This document shows, in pieces, positions 43,575 through 55,702 of a stretch of 64,000 nt of DNA. Every line of letters starts with the position of its first letter. The stretch's first letter is position 1. A program made the position numbers and the translations under genes. This stretch comes from Cadophora sp. MPI-SDFR-AT-0126. Taxonomy: Eukaryota > Ascomycota > Leotiomycetes > Helotiales > Ploettnerulaceae. The notes under the pieces are model-generated. The model was not told where the DNA came from. It made no database searches and worked only from the letters and a program-made list of their open reading frames with translations. The stretch lies in assembly GCA_020747065.1 (NCBI GenBank), contig JAGMVK010000024.1, forward strand, positions 248,001-312,000, read 5' to 3'.

Positions 43575-44838
43575 GCTGATTCGTGTATTATGCTAATTGT
43601 GGCGAACCTTAGTAGGATCGTCGGTAGACTTAACCTCGGGATCGTCGCATAAGACCTCAACCACTTATGAAACAGTGTTTTCGTTACTTGACAGGACAAG
43701 AACACTATATCAGTTGAAGGAAATCCCTAGAGATAGAAATCAACTTGATATTTTGACACTGACATTGATTCTACCTTGAACTCTGTGCATTTCGACCTTT
43801 ACTCGGCTTCTGACGTTACAAATGTAATGTATTATACTAAAACCATGGGCTCCGTCCTTCCTTAAAGAAAGGAAGATTAAGTGATTGGCGTCTAATCCCC
43901 TCTTTTCACCTATTCCCCCCTTTCGCTCGCCTTCTATACTAAAACTCACTACGTTCAATAAGTCATATTCTTATTATTTGTCAAGAAAAATATCGAGATC
44001 GATGACTCCCACTCAGATACGCAATATACTTCCTCATTGGTGGAACAGACCTATGTGTACGTACCTGGCCTGCGCGATCGATGCATGATTGGGCCGATCG
44101 ATTTGTGGTAGCCCTGGCAATCAGTGACAGACACTATTACTCTCGCACCACTTCTGCTGGATGTTCCTGGCATCATTGTAACGATCGTAGGGAACAATCA
44201 TTGCCTGTCGTCGAAGTTTTAGACAATTCAAGGCTCTCGGTATGCACTAGGAAAAGGATCCCACGATTGGAATGAACTAATAGACCTATGCAGTAGAGCG
44301 ACTAACAACAGTCCTACCTTTGCACACTTTATCGCCACCGGGGGGTACTGTAAAATTGGCGCTCATTTACGGTGCAGGAGCAGCTGCGCGGGGAGGAGTA
44401 TAGTATCTCGTAGTCTGGTCCCCCGACAGAATCTCGAGATTCGGTCACCGCGGAAGTTGAAGATAGATTTAGAGGCTTGTTATAACCGTTCGCATCGACG
44501 CGTGAGGCCGCAGCGGATGTTTTCAAAATAATCTATCGTTAGGGAATAAGAGTTAAGATAATATTGCTTGGACAACGTTTGAGTTCTAGTAGATTTTGGT
44601 TGTCATAGACTAGACTTGTGTACACACCAATAGAATCTTTGTGCAGGATATCCACGATCGACTGGTAATGCGCCTGAGAGAACTTGTAGGCAAAGTTCAA
44701 GGTCAGTAACGAATTCGACACCAGCGCCACTCACAGTATTGTATTAAGTAGATACCGAGAAATTCGAGACAATGAGATAGTCAATAAAAATTATTTATAT
44801 TATTAGAGATCTATTCGAATTGGTATCTTCTCTAAATC
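43575..44838. other. Region without a supported gene
   Basis: Contains short open frames (for example minus 44329-44526 and minus 44539-44730) with no domain. Composition becomes AT-rich toward 44,780-44,830. No RNA gene or mobile-element hallmark was recognised. Confidence 0.4.
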
Positions 44839-46083
44839 TCAACTACTCGCTATCGACTGCGTGAGCGATATATTATCATCCGTCGGCGACCCCTCGAAGG
44901 AAACGCCATCTCTACCCACATACCGCTGTTTCGCTTTCCTCCGCCCAAGTCCAACTTCCTCCTCGCCCTCAATATCCTCATTGTTCTTCCCGCGCTTCCG
45001 CTCTGCGAAAGTCGTTACTGGTCGTCGCTCGGTCTGCTCTTCGAATACATGGTATGGGAGACCCAGGTGGCTGAACAAGGCCATGACAGCGCGTTTCGGC
45101 TGCCGCTGGGCGGCTTCGCGGATGGAGGAGGGGGTGGGAAGAGGGCGGTTGAGATCGGTGGGGTCGGAATCGGAGTCGGAATCTGAGTCGGAATCTGAGT
45201 TTGAGGGGTTGTACCAGTTGTTGAAGTCGATTGAGTAGAACGTGTGTAGATCTACTAGACGGTTGACTATGAATAGGATGGATTAGTACAGAATCATCAA
45301 GGAAAAGGGAAGGGGGAAGAGGGAAGAGAGACGAGAGAATGGCGTACGGTATTTCAAGTCGTGGCACCTCCAATACCATGCCACTGTCTTCCCCGACACT
45401 CCCATTTGTATACCGACTCCATTGGTACTCGGGATAGCGAGTGGTTGTACCGTAGCATAGAACCGAATCGCCATAGAATTCCGCTGAATCTCCATCGCAT
45501 TACTGATGATATCCAGCCGGGCGTTTATCTCGTGAAACCCAGTAGCCATCCTCTCGTCCAAGTCGACAACCTCCACGTCCAGCGCCGTAACCCTGTCTTC
45601 CGCTCTGCTGTCCAATCCCGCGACCTCATCCTTGGTATTGTGGAGCAGCTCTCGCAGCTCTTGGTGCTCTGTATCTTGTGCCTTCTCTAGATGCTCTGTC
45701 CTCTCTTCGAGATCGTGTATTCGCGCCTCGAGTGAGCTTTGTGAAAGGGCGCCTCGACTTTGACTTCGACTTCGGCTTGGGCTTGTCGCAAAATCAAAGT
45801 GGCCGCGGTCGTCGTCTTCTCTGGATCGATGCTGGCGGGTTTGCAAGTCGCGCACCTCTTGTCGCACGCTGTCTAATTGCTCGTGAATCTCGAGGAGACA
45901 TCGAGATGTGAAGTGGAGGGTATCGTCGTCGGGGTGGGAGTGGATGGCGGGGTCGAGAATAGAATCATCATCTTTCTCTGGGGGTGGAGTAACATTCCAG
46001 GTCCGCGCAGCCTTTTTGACTATCAACCGAGTCTGAGGCCGCCGCCGCTGATTGATTGTTTGTATCTGTGGTGGTCTCGACAT
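44839..46083 (-). CDS. Hypothetical coiled-coil protein with acidic DS-repeat tract
   Basis: Exons 45348-46083 and 44839-45266 are joined by an 81-nt intron (GTACGC donor, CATAG acceptor; phase 1), giving 387 residues. The start ATG at 46083 follows a TGGTT-rich leader. The N-terminus is basic; residues 70-200 form a long heptad-bearing coiled coil (LEARIHDLEERTEHLEKAQD). Then comes a globular stretch around the splice (VAWYWRCHDLKY, LNRLVDLHTFYSIDFNNWYN), a (SD)n run encoded by a TCGGAA/TCGGAT repeat, and a tail that may carry a short conserved helix (REAAQRQPKRAVMALFSHLG). No family is recognised. The overall look is of a fungal structural or scaffolding protein. Model confidence is good because splice sites and phases agree. 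Confidence 0.7.
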
Positions 46084-46189
46084 TGTGGTTGGTGGTAGTG
46101 GTGTTGGTTGATGATTGATGGTTGATGGTAGGTAAGTCGGAAGTTCTGATAGTCGTCGAGTTGAGTGAGGCTGAAAAGTACTGTTATGT

Positions 46190-46931
46190 AATCAATCATA
46201 CAGACCAGTGTATGTCAGAATTGCTTGCGCAACCCTAAAGTTAACCGAAAATACACCAAAAGTCACCCTCTTTACAGTACTCTGACTAAATATAATCGTA
46301 TTATAAGAGGTAATAATTTTTTATATTTAAGGAAATCTTAATAAGTCGATGAAATTACTCGTTAAAAGTATTCTTCTAAAGCTTATTATTTAGAAGTAAT
46401 TAGGTAATTTTAATTTTTCTAGTAAATTCTTCTATAAATAATATTACTTTTTAATTTATTACTTAATTAATAAGTAAATAAAGAAACTAAATAGTATAAT
46501 CTAATTATCTAATTCATTATACTATACTTTATAAGTTTCAAAAATAATTATATATAATTAATTAAGTTATTATTCCATAAAGGTTAGTGTTTTTAGTGAG
46601 GAATTAGTGTTTCCGGGTCGTGCGCAAACAATTCCGACACCCACTGGTGCCACAAGCACGCACTTGTGCAGAACCATTATGATGACATGGGTGCTCGCCA
46701 GCGGCTCACACGAAGCCTTCGGTATTGATTAGAGCATGATTTATAGGGGGTTTTTTTTTTTCAAGAAACATTAGAATGACCACATTTGCAAAGAGTCTCT
46801 ATTTACATCGTAGTAGAGTTCCTTTACCACGCAGTAAGCAAACAACGAACACGGAGCAGAGCTTGAGAACCTGAGTTGAAGCCTGTATGTCCCTAGTCTT
46901 GAAAACCTAGCGTTGATCTTGACCATGCTAG
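46190..46931. other. AT-rich intergenic block with a shared repeat segment
   Basis: 46,290-46,575 is very AT-rich and resembles RIP-degraded DNA. At 46,686-46,745 a GC-richer segment (GGGTGCTCGCCAGCGGCTCA, CACGAAGCCTTCG) matches 53,561-53,620. No gene is supported. Confidence 0.55.
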
Positions 46932-48772
46932 TCAACAAATGGTGAGGAAAACGTCTTCTTCAGACCATTCGACCTTCCTTTCCATGAGACCATAAACGAA
47001 ACACTCTCCATAGAGAAGATGCTTTCCATTCTCCAAAGGATTCTGCACAACGAATGGTGTCTTGAGTCCATGTATGTAGTATATACCGAGACCAGGTTTC
47101 ACATGGAGAGAACCTAGACCGCACAGTCCCTGCTTCGTAACGAAGTTCTGTTGCGGCAAATTTCCGAAGCCCATCGAGCGTAAAGTGCCGGTTCTTCCAG
47201 CTCGCCCGTAGGTATATCATTATACTCTCTATGGGTGATATGCTCAGGCGTTCTGATACCGAGCCAGGTGTAAGACCATTGTTGAAAAGCGCTGATGACA
47301 TTTGGTGGCTCTATACTGTATCTCGTACCATAATGTGGTTGTATCTTTCTATCGGCTATCAGGGTTGAGGCAACCATTGCTTCTATGGCATCCATTCTTA
47401 TAAGTACTTGTTTTGCTAATTCGAACCAAGTGTGGAATATGACATCTTGGGAATTGAAGTTTGTACGAAGTTCGTCAGAGAATGGAAGGCCACAGCACAC
47501 AATCTTGTCGACTTCGAGAGCACGAACATGAATGACTCCTTCCTCTTTACCGAAATTAAAATCTGGTCGAGAAGCAGTCGCAGAGAATCCATCGGAAGCT
47601 TCACTTTTCAAAAGAGGGCTGAACGGGACTGGCCGAGACTTGATACGCCAATCCGGTGCCCAGGAACGAATATCGTCCGCCAGTTGACCCTCATCAATAG
47701 TCAACCCGTCTTCAGAGGATTGAATTATTCGAGTCCTGCTATCTCCACAGCCAGCAAAATGGAGGATTTCCAACCTCTGAGTTTCCACAATATGAGCTTT
47801 TGCAAAACTTTCATACAGTGGCCCAGGGGGCATGCTGTAACTAGGGTTGAACCTGCTACATATTGGAAGGCTGTCCTTGAATGCAATTCCCCAAAGAGCG
47901 TTTAGTCGATCTTCGTCCTCCTTACATTCCCAATCACTGAGAATGTGGGCCAAAGTGGGGTAAACAGTTGACTCAAACTCCTTAGATATGATTTCATCCT
48001 TTAACAAATTCAGTCTTTGGGCATTGCGGTATGGCTGCCCAAAGTCTGAACTATGAGGGAATATTAACATGGAAGCAAGGACCCTAATCGCAGCGAAGAA
48101 TATATCCCCAGGAATCGAGAGTTGGCCGCATCGAAGTAGAAGACCAGAGGAGAGTAATACCTCTTGAACAACCCACAGCCTCCCAAACCAAGGCCGCTGA
48201 AGTAAGCCGGTTGCTGCTTTCATATGCTTGCCATCGGGGGAAAAGAGATATGCTATCTTTTCTCCTGTTTGTACCCCTTCTGTAAACTCATGGCAAGCTG
48301 GGCCTGGATCAAGCGACGGGTTGCTTTCCACGTTGCCCAAAAAACACAGGAATTTGATTCCAATTTCGCTGTCATCGGTCGGCTCTCCAAGCCAACCTAT
48401 CACTTGATGTGCCTGTCGATATATGGCCCTCATAAGTGATATCTGGGCTGCTCTCTCAACCTCATCTCCTTGGTTGATGCAAATCTGATCTACCCAAAGC
48501 CGATTGCTTGCATGGCTAGACGATAGTTCTTTGATCACATTGAACAAGGTTTCCGTGATGAGAAGAGAGTACCCATCCTCTAGCAATATAGAACTAGTAG
48601 GCGGCTGATCCCCTCATACATAAGAAATAGCACGGTAGTCTGGCGTGTCTTGTAGTCTCGAGGATATCAAACGTCCGGAGATTTGTGTTTCCGCGGGATG
48701 TGTTTGATTTAGTTCCAAGATTCGAAATGTACCTGGATCTTCTAACTTGTTGTAGATATTGACAGAAGGCAT
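46932..48772 (-). pseudogene. HET-domain (heterokaryon incompatibility) protein, nonsense plus frameshift
   Basis: From the ATG at 48772 (MPSVNIYNKLEDPGTF) the minus strand encodes a HET domain without introns. It shows an R-x-ISYV motif, the LWVDQICINQ motif, a QISLMRAIYRQA helix, VIGWLGEP, and RPWFGRLWVVQE, then the usual long C-terminal region ending in PFVVQN and GECFVYGLM. Two lesions are present: TGA at 48614-48616 exactly where the family has the conserved Trp of SYVWGD, and a one-base frameshift near 47,145, after which the C-terminal block continues in another frame to 46932. Intact HET proteins trigger cell death on fusion of incompatible strains. This allele should be inactive unless it restarts at the Met at 48586, which would lose the first HET motif. 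Confidence 0.8.
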
Positions 48773-49254
48773 TGCTCAGTAGACGCGGGCAAGATGTGCA
48801 AAATGCATAGAAGGTGTATAGTGACAAAGTCGAATGAGAGAAAATAGGATGAGCAAAAGTAGAGAATAAAAGAAGATTGCCTTACGGCTTCGTAGACATG
48901 TCTTGTCTGCACTCAGCGTCACGAGGCTGGATTGCGCTCGCTAGGCAGACTCGGGCTTGATGCGGTGGCCACGTCAGGCATGCATAAGAGACTGGAGTGC
49001 CATTTGCGCCTCACGAAATCGGGCTGAGGAGTTAGAAGCATGCCAGACTATACTCTACAACACGCTCTCTTTGGAGCAGTCCCGCAGGAGTCCAGCAAAT
49101 TGGAAGGCACGACACCATGGACTGTGCGCAGGCCAAGGTACCAACTAACAAGAGGGTTCGGCGCCTCGTGAATTAGATTGATCACAAAGGAAGAAGAGCT
49201 GGAAGGGTAGGAGATGCTCCACATATACGGTGATACGGCTATCACCTTTGCCTT
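48773..49254. other. Divergent promoter region with possible 5' exons of the CorA-like gene
   Basis: Separates the minus-strand HET pseudogene from the plus-strand CorA-like gene. An ATG at 49051 opens a short frame containing TTPWTVRRPRYQ, which resembles the DPWSIRQ-type segment of fungal CorA-like proteins and precedes a GTACCA donor. It may be the first exon. Confidence 0.4.
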
Positions 49255-50423
49255 TTGTCACGCAGCCCACAACTAGCCACAGTCTCACTAGCCACAAGCT
49301 TGGGTGAAGCTACAGGAAGACAAGTGGGCATCACAAGGCTGAATGGGACCTATGAACAGGAGGTCATCGTGAGGCGAAAGTGCTCTCTCTGGAGTCGCAC
49401 GAATCATAACGATGGCTGGGATGGTAAGCGACTCGTCCCTGAATGTTGATCTAGAGATCGTAATGATTTAATTTGTTGTCAGTTGTCATTCTTACCGATC
49501 CCCCTGTCCGCGAAGTCACCCACACCCGAGGCCTTCAAGTCAGCCACATGTGCAGTACACCATTTCAAGGCGGTTACCTCGATTTCATACCCCTTGCCTT
49601 CCCACTGCCTGACATGCGTACTGGGCCACCTCGAACATCTATGCACGACGACCTCATATATTACTGGAAAACGCACTACAGCGCCTTTGAAAGCTTATCT
49701 TCTCCAAGAGTCGCAGCATTATTTCCGCAAAAGATAACCGCTTCGCATTACATGCAGCTCCTTTGCTGGGTTGGCGCCATAATCTCAACCCACGAATGGC
49801 GTCTCTCTCGCAAAAATGACTTGTCTGCCATGAAGATTCAATACGTTGAAGAACAATGGTCGGACATACAGGCGTTGAATAGGCGATGCGCTGAGTATTG
49901 CGAGGATGTGGAAAGGATCATTCTCACGCTAGACCTTGATAACGCCAAGGAAACAATGAAGGAAGACTGGATGAACACCGGGAAGGACTTCACCTTCATC
50001 CTCACACGTCTCAAGGTCTTGAAATCCAGATGCGAAGTTCTCTTGGGTAGTATCACGGCTCTCGTGGGTATTGCGGGAAACAGACAGTCGCTGGAAGAGA
50101 CAAAGAGATCAATTAGAGAGGCGAAGAATGTCAAGCTACTAACCTTGATTGGTATGATATTTATTCCGCTGGCTTTCGTATGCGGGCTTTTCAGCATGAA
50201 TGATAGATACCTACCAGGTTCTAGTCAGTTTTGGATCTACTGGGTGTCAGCGGTGCCAGTTGTGATTGTCATGTTTCTAGGGGCTATGATGTTGAGTCTC
50301 GGATATGATGATGATGTGGGAACGTGGAGCGTTAGCAATATCTGGCAAACGGTAGAACGACGAAACCAAAGAAAGGTGAGAATGCAAGATGACCCGCGTC
50401 GAGTAGACGGGATTTGGAGGTGA
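49255..50423 (+). CDS. CorA-like metal ion transporter-type membrane protein
   Basis: The exon ending at 49423 (reading to NDGWD) joins 49483-50423 across a 59-nt intron (GTAAGC, TTGTCAG; phase 1), giving VVILTDPP, a motif position typical of fungal CorA-like proteins. The first exon's left border is not fixed; 49255 is only where the frame is open, and another 5' exon is likely. After about 200 mainly helical residues come two membrane segments: KLLTLIGMIFIPLAFVCGLF followed by SMND, and FWIYWVSAVPVVIVMFLGAM. Classical CorA channels have GMN between the helices; here it reads SMN, as in many fungal relatives. It probably sits in the plasma or vacuolar membrane as an oligomer. Transport of Mg2+ is not certain. 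Confidence 0.7.
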
Positions 50424-51417
50424 GATGTGTCAAGCGGTTGTGTTAGTGTGCCGTCGGTTCGCTATTTATGTCAATGATGTGTGATTATATGATGCGAAGC
50501 AATCATTAAGAAAACGAAGGTGGGGCTCTGGGCGTCTCACCGTATTTCGTTATGTGAATCGCAGTGCTGAAGACGTGACATTTCTTTTTCTTTTTCTTTT
50601 TTGTTGAGTTAGCAGAGAACAAATTACCTAGATAATTTAAGAGGTTAACCCTTATATACTTCAAGCTTGAAAAAGCTCGAGGCACTCCTCGCCGGTATTG
50701 CCTATAGTCTGTGTGACGGCCACATTCCCACCAGTTATACGAGAGGAGTTCATTAAGCAGTCTGGTAAAGCCTACGCACAGACCAGTAGCTGCTACTCTG
50801 TGCTTACCATAGAGGGCAAAACTGCGTGCAAGGATTAGCCCCAAAAGCGGGGCTGACTCTTTTTGAGAGAGTGTTTGGGGCGAAGCAGATGACGTCCGTT
50901 CCGCAGAGATCATTGCTATACGAGAAGTTAGGAGACTCACGAAAGACCAGCAGCGGGCCTTTTTCGCGCTACAGAATGTGGAAGGACGTAAGTGTACCCC
51001 CGTACTGGGCATCGTTATGACGAATATGTTGCCGCTCGGTGTGAGCAACAGCGGCGGACTGTTTCTTGAAACGTCATGCATCAACCACTCGTGCCGTAAA
51101 GGGGGGGGGAGACATTATCGAGATAACAAGAAGCATAAGAGTATTGAACATGACAAGGTTATAAATCGCAGAATAAAAAGGGACTCTAGCAGTGAAATGA
51201 ATAATTATATCCTAACTAGTGATGCAGGTGTCGAGACAAAGTAGCGACTAAGCCGAGTATAAAAAGGAATATCAAAATCTGTTAAACTTAACAAGGATGA
51301 CACGTGAGGAGAAACGATAAGGAGAACACGGCGCGGAAAACCTTTTGAGGAGAATACTGAAACAGCTTGGGAGAAACGCCCGGACAGGAAATAGTCAAGG
51401 GAACGGGCACGGACCAC
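50424..51417. other. Intergenic, no supported gene
   Basis: A 192-codon minus frame (50506-51084) includes a Lys-homopolymer from a TTTTTC tract and no domain, so it is not accepted. The remainder shows no gene or RNA signal. Confidence 0.45.
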
Positions 51418-51475
51418 AATTTTTGGATTAGCGTTTTACCGAAACCTGTGCCTTCTTTTCTTGTCGAAGAACCTT
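51418..51475 (+). repeat. Direct repeat, partner at 53,498-53,555
   Basis: TTTTGGATTARCGTTTTRCCGAA followed by a pyrimidine-rich spacer and GAAGAACCTT occurs in the same orientation here and at 53,498-53,555, on both sides of the reductase gene. Likely a remnant of a dispersed element or of a segmental duplication. Confidence 0.6.
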
Positions 51476-51554
51476 CTCTCTGAGCTTATCAGCTCATTTC
51501 GAAGGCATTTCGAAGGCAGATTTCGAAGGCACAATCGTTGATAATCCGACCCCT

Positions 51555-52664
51555 CTACAGCGAGACCACCACCTTCTTTGCGGAAACACCCCTTTTCTGG
51601 AGCCCAAATGCCTCGTGAATCTTTCCTAACCCTTTTCCTACAATTAGTGGCTCCGGCGACGGCACAACCTTCCCTTGCCTCAGAGCTTCCGGCAAAAAAT
51701 CCACATACACAGCTTTTCTCACCTCATTCCCTTCCAGAGCACTGCCAGAGACAAAACTCGTCTCTAATCCCCTCATCCAGCGCTTCCACATGATATTCAG
51801 ATTCGCTTTTGCGAGCGGCAATGCCAGCGGGATGAACCCAATGATGCTGACCGGGATTTCATTTGGCTGAACCGCGTAGCTGGTCATTGCTACCATTTTG
51901 CTACCTTTGCATTTTGCCAGAATGTCTAGGCATTTCTCAACTGCACCCTTGCCGATCGACAACGCGCCGGCAGATTCATCCCCCTTGAATGCCGCGATGA
52001 TATCTTGGACAACGGTTGGGCTGTTGTAGTCGAAAGGTTGACTAGCACCAAGCCTCTTCACATAAGTGAAGTTTCGGGGCGAGCAGGTGGTGATAACCTT
52101 GTAGCCAGAAGCGGCTGCGAGTTGGATTGCGCAAGAGCCAACGCTTGTGGAGCCGCCCCAGATTAGTACAGTCTTGCCAATTGATTTTGCCGAAGTGGAA
52201 GGTTGCTGAAGTGCGAGATGGTCTTTGTGGTAGAGACCGCATGCGGCTGTCGACATGCCGAGAGGAAGAACCGAAGCCTCTTCGTAGGACATTGAGTCGG
52301 GAATGGGTGATGCCATATCCTCCCTGATTATAGGATAGAGTTGAAACGCCCCCTGCCTGTTGTCCATGGACGATTTTGTTATACCTAAAGCGAAAGAAAG
52401 AATGCGTTCACCGACTTTAAACCGCTTGACATCGCTGCCGACTGCAACGACTTCGCCCGCAAGATCTGAGCCCAAGATAACTGGATATTTTAGCCATTTC
52501 AGAATCATGGAGCCGTTGTTTAGGAGCAACCAGTCTACCGGGTTGATGGCTACTGAGTGATTTCGTACGACTATCTCGTTGGATTTCGGTGTCGGATAAG
52601 GCGCAGACTTGATTTCTAAGGGCCTACCCTTGACGACTGCCCAAGCTGCCATGTTCTCAGGCAT
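51555..52664 (-). CDS. Medium-chain dehydrogenase/reductase (quinone/enoyl reductase type)
   Basis: Intact single exon, 369 residues, from the ATG at 52664 (MPENMAAWAVVKGRPLEI). It has the MDR N-terminal GroES-like domain (AINPVDWLL, ILGSDLAGEVVAVGSDVKRF, VGERIL), the nucleotide-binding fold near residues 165-185 (VLIWGGSTSVGSCAIQLAAA) and a C-terminal segment with LRQGKVVPSPEPLIVGKGL, GKIHEAFGL. The catalytic and structural zinc cysteines of alcohol dehydrogenases are absent, as in the zinc-independent enoyl/quinone reductase (ToxD-like) branch. It should use NADPH to reduce an activated double bond or quinone in the cytosol; the substrate is unknown. No other secondary-metabolism genes flank it, so a cluster role is not supported. 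Confidence 0.85.
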   Translation of the reverse strand: MPENMAAWAVVKGRPLEIKSAPYPTPKSNEIVVRNHSVAINPVDWLLLNNGSMILKWLKYPVILGSDLAGEVVAVGSDVKRFKVGERILSFALGITKSSMDNRQGAFQLYPIIREDMASPIPDSMSYEEASVLPLGMSTAACGLYHKDHLALQQPSTSAKSIGKTVLIWGGSTSVGSCAIQLAAASGYKVITTCSPRNFTYVKRLGASQPFDYNSPTVVQDIIAAFKGDESAGALSIGKGAVEKCLDILAKCKGSKMVAMTSYAVQPNEIPVSIIGFIPLALPLAKANLNIMWKRWMRGLETSFVSGSALEGNEVRKAVYVDFLPEALRQGKVVPSPEPLIVGKGLGKIHEAFGLQKRGVSAKKVVVSL

Positions 52665-53497
52665 CTTGAAAATGTTTCACTTTGCGGGCTGATGAAAAAC
52701 CTTATGTCCTCCAGCGAGAGGTTGCGGGTAAAGAAAGATATGAAATGTAGCGGGGACAAATCCCATGTACAAATCCCGCGAGCTCATCTCTATTTAACGA
52801 TATTAGAGCCACGGAGCTATTTCTTACTATCGCTATACATCTTGGACGGAGTTGCGGACAGATAAAAGTGCCGTTTCTACAGTAAGCCGACGTGCAGGTT
52901 CCACTTTTATTTATAGATCTTGCACTCTGGCTGGCTGTCGTAAGGAGTTCAGGCCAGAAGCTGTGCTTGCGGACAAATTAAATTCCCGTTCCTAATGATA
53001 TGTGTTGACTTGAACTGTTAATTCTCTAATCTAGGGTAACATGCAGCTTTACTTATCGGCCCTAATGTGCTACAGACCAATAGGCTCCAGCAAGAGTTGC
53101 CTATATTAACCAGTCATAACTAGGCTCCACATCACGTGACGACCGGAATATCCTGTCAACGGGCTTACGTCCACTTTGGTCAGGTTGCTCATCTCAGTCT
53201 TGTGGTCGCAAACGTTAGTACTTGTGAAGACCCTGTTCCCTAAAGATTAAGTATCAGTACGAGCATATTCAGTGAAGTGGCGTAGAGGATAGAGGAAAAG
53301 ATAAGTTAAATTATTAGTAACAGAAAGTTGAAACCGTCGCAGTCTCAACCTGGATTGATATAGAAGGTCTAAGTGGAGTAACTAATGAAAACAATATAAC
53401 AACGGATTTAAAATACACCGTTTTACCCTGTCTTAACATCAATTTTATTAAAACGGAGGAACCAGACAACTTTTAGCAAGGATTATCTGCTTAGTAA
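52665..53497. other. Upstream region of the reductase gene
   Basis: No gene is supported. It should contain the promoter of the minus-strand reductase gene; the remainder is moderately AT-rich and unassigned. Confidence 0.5.
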
Positions 53498-53625
53498 TTT
53501 TGGATTAACGTTTTGCCGAAGGCCCCGCGGTCTCTCTCTCTTTGAAGAACCTTTACAGACGTGGGTGCTAGCCTGCGGCTCACACGAAGCCTTCGAAAAT
53601 GATCAGAGTATTGTAATTTAATTAA
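53498..53625 (+). repeat. Composite repeat sharing parts with 51.4 kb and 46.7 kb
   Basis: 53,498-53,555 matches 51,418-51,475, and the adjoining 53,561-53,620 (GGGTGCTAGCCTGCGGCTCA, CACGAAGCCTTCG) matches 46,686-46,745. Thus two families or two ends of one element meet here. Confidence 0.6.
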
Positions 53626-54038
53626 GAAACGCTGAAGTCGACAAAGTTTCAGGCATGGTACACGGACGCATCATCTCACTTATTTTTGTGCTAACACGTG
53701 ACACAATAGTCGGAAACGATAATTTGGATTACGTGAATGGCCAACTGCGAAAAGGATAAACAGTGGAAAGAAACAGCAAGCCTGCTGCAATGTGCGTCTC
53801 CGGCTGCCTTGCAAAATGCCCCTCTGCTCCCAAATTGCTTTTTCGTTGGTAACCGAGCTAGTGAGGGGCAAAGGTGCATCTATGCGTAGCACTGCCCTCG
53901 TTAGCGCACATGCTGAGCTGCCAGACAGTATATCCGTACGGCATTTCCCCAACAACTTCCTTTCGCTACCTCCTAATTGTAGTTTATTACCTTTGCTCAA
54001 GCACCGATATTCTATAGCCATATTGGTTGCGTATCAGC

Positions 54039-55702
54039 ATGATATTCTACTGCCCTCTTCAGTGCTCGATATTTACCCTCAGCCTTGCGGCCCTCGCCAG
54101 CCTTTCTTTTCTAGTGCCACCGGTTATTGGGTCAGAAGCATTCTGCGACTCCTTAATCTCATACAATCAATACTCTATTCTTCTCAAAGACGCTCCCCGT
54201 TGCTTTGGAGATGGCTGCGGGGAGGTAAGGCTCGAATCTTTGTCATCCGGCTGCGATATGGGTGCTCCATGTAGCCCACTCTGGAGGCTTATAAACGAAC
54301 AGCATCAATCAAGCCACTCCTGGTGTGATTACTGTCATGATAGTCCGGCATGTCGCATACCTGGTTGGCCTGTTCTTAATGTACTAGCTTTCTGCGACTC
54401 GGTGTCCCTCCTAGAATTAGGGAATACCAGCACACGATGTTGTTCATCTATTGCTGAGACGGCCGAGTTTAGAGACTGGATTGATACACTATGTGATGGA
54501 TCCTGGAAGTCGCAGTTTTCGTATTACGGTGGAATGGCCGCGCGAGATTGGGAAGAATGGATACTCCCCTGGAACTAGACAATTACTCCATCAGATACAA
54601 GGCTGGAGTATCGAGATTCCCCTTCGTACCTCAAGCCACTTCAACTATTTGCGATGGAAAGCATTGCTTTCGAAGCTTCCTTCCTTTTTGTAGGACTTTT
54701 TTGGCGGCATCTTTTCCGGTCTGGCATCGAATAGAAAAATCTCGGGATTTGGTGAATAAAATATCGGCAAATGCATTGCCTGCACCTCTTTCGATGGGTA
54801 CAGCATACTGGAGCTCACTTCTTCTCGTTCCAGCTATCTTGATTGGAATGGAATCAGCATCGAACTTTGTATCGGCCTATGTTGTCCAAAGAAGCCCTGA
54901 TTATCAGTCCGTATTTGTACCGCATCTTGCATTACTCTTTTCGACAAGGCCGCGCTTGTCTTGGATAGTTCTAGCCCAATTTGTGTTTCCAGACCGTCTT
55001 CTTCCTCGGTTTTTGAGGCTTTACTTTTCGAAAAGATTCAAAGGAACTTTTGAAATACAAGAAAGCTTCAAAACAGCTACTTTTAGCATGTTGGTTGCAG
55101 AATTCAGCGATCACCTAGCAGGGGGGCATTTGCTGGCAACAATAGTGAGCAAGATTGGAGTTGAAGAGCGCTTCTATCTCCCCGGCCGTCTTCTTCCATA
55201 TGCAGGGGGGAGGAGTGCTGCTCTTATGTACTTTTCGGCGTTCATTTGGCTTTTCGCGGAGTTCTCCTTGGTGATGGCACTCACAGTCCTCGCGTACTAT
55301 CAGCGTAGAGCGATACTAAAGTCATTACGACAATTGTGGCCACGATTCCTCTCCAGGACTTCGAAGGGTGGAAAGAGCAAAGGATTTGCGGAGTATCACC
55401 GGCCGATTAAACTCGTTCCTCCTTCAGTCCAACGCGGTTTGAAACAGAGCGACCTCACCAGCGACTCCGTTTCATCGATTCGTGATGGCTGTCAATCCGT
55501 AGAGAAAGAGCAAGAAAAGGTTAATGCATGGGGGATCATCCATAAGAGTGACGGCAAAGGTTACATTAGTTCCCTTCTAATGCTGACATTATTGGTCGTA
55601 AATATCCAGCTCTATTGTGCACAGTGGGCATTTTGGGCAGGTTGGATCAGTTTATTGGGTGAGAGGTTAGATCTTCCCCGACTCCCCTTCAAGCTCCCAT
55701 AG
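54039..55702 (+). pseudogene. Fungal secreted-N/multi-pass membrane protein with apparent frameshift
   Basis: From the ATG at 54039 a signal peptide (IFTLSLAALASLSFLVPPVIG) leads a Cys-rich extracellular part ending LCDGSWKSQF, YYGGMAARDWEEWILPWN and TAG at 54576. The continuation is in another frame from about 54,577 to 55702: several membrane segments (YWSSLLLVPAILIGMESASN, SAALMYFSAFIWLFAEFSLV, LLMLTLLVVNIQLYC) and conserved HLALLFSTRPRLSW. This order is known from a family of uncharacterised fungal membrane proteins. A one-base indel after PWN explains the break; no intron fits. At the 3' end a canonical intron (55659-55718, GTGAGA, CTAAAAC, CCAG) may replace the end at 55702. Function unknown. 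It may be a sequencing error or a real pseudogene. Confidence 0.6.

Noticed and set aside
50506..51084. 192-codon minus-strand frame
   Set aside because: Contains a Lys homopolymer from a simple repeat and no conserved features.
51555..52664. Secondary-metabolite cluster around the reductase
   Set aside because: The ToxD-like reductase has no polyketide, peptide or terpene synthase or cluster regulator beside it within the window; the P450 is 35 kb away and broken.
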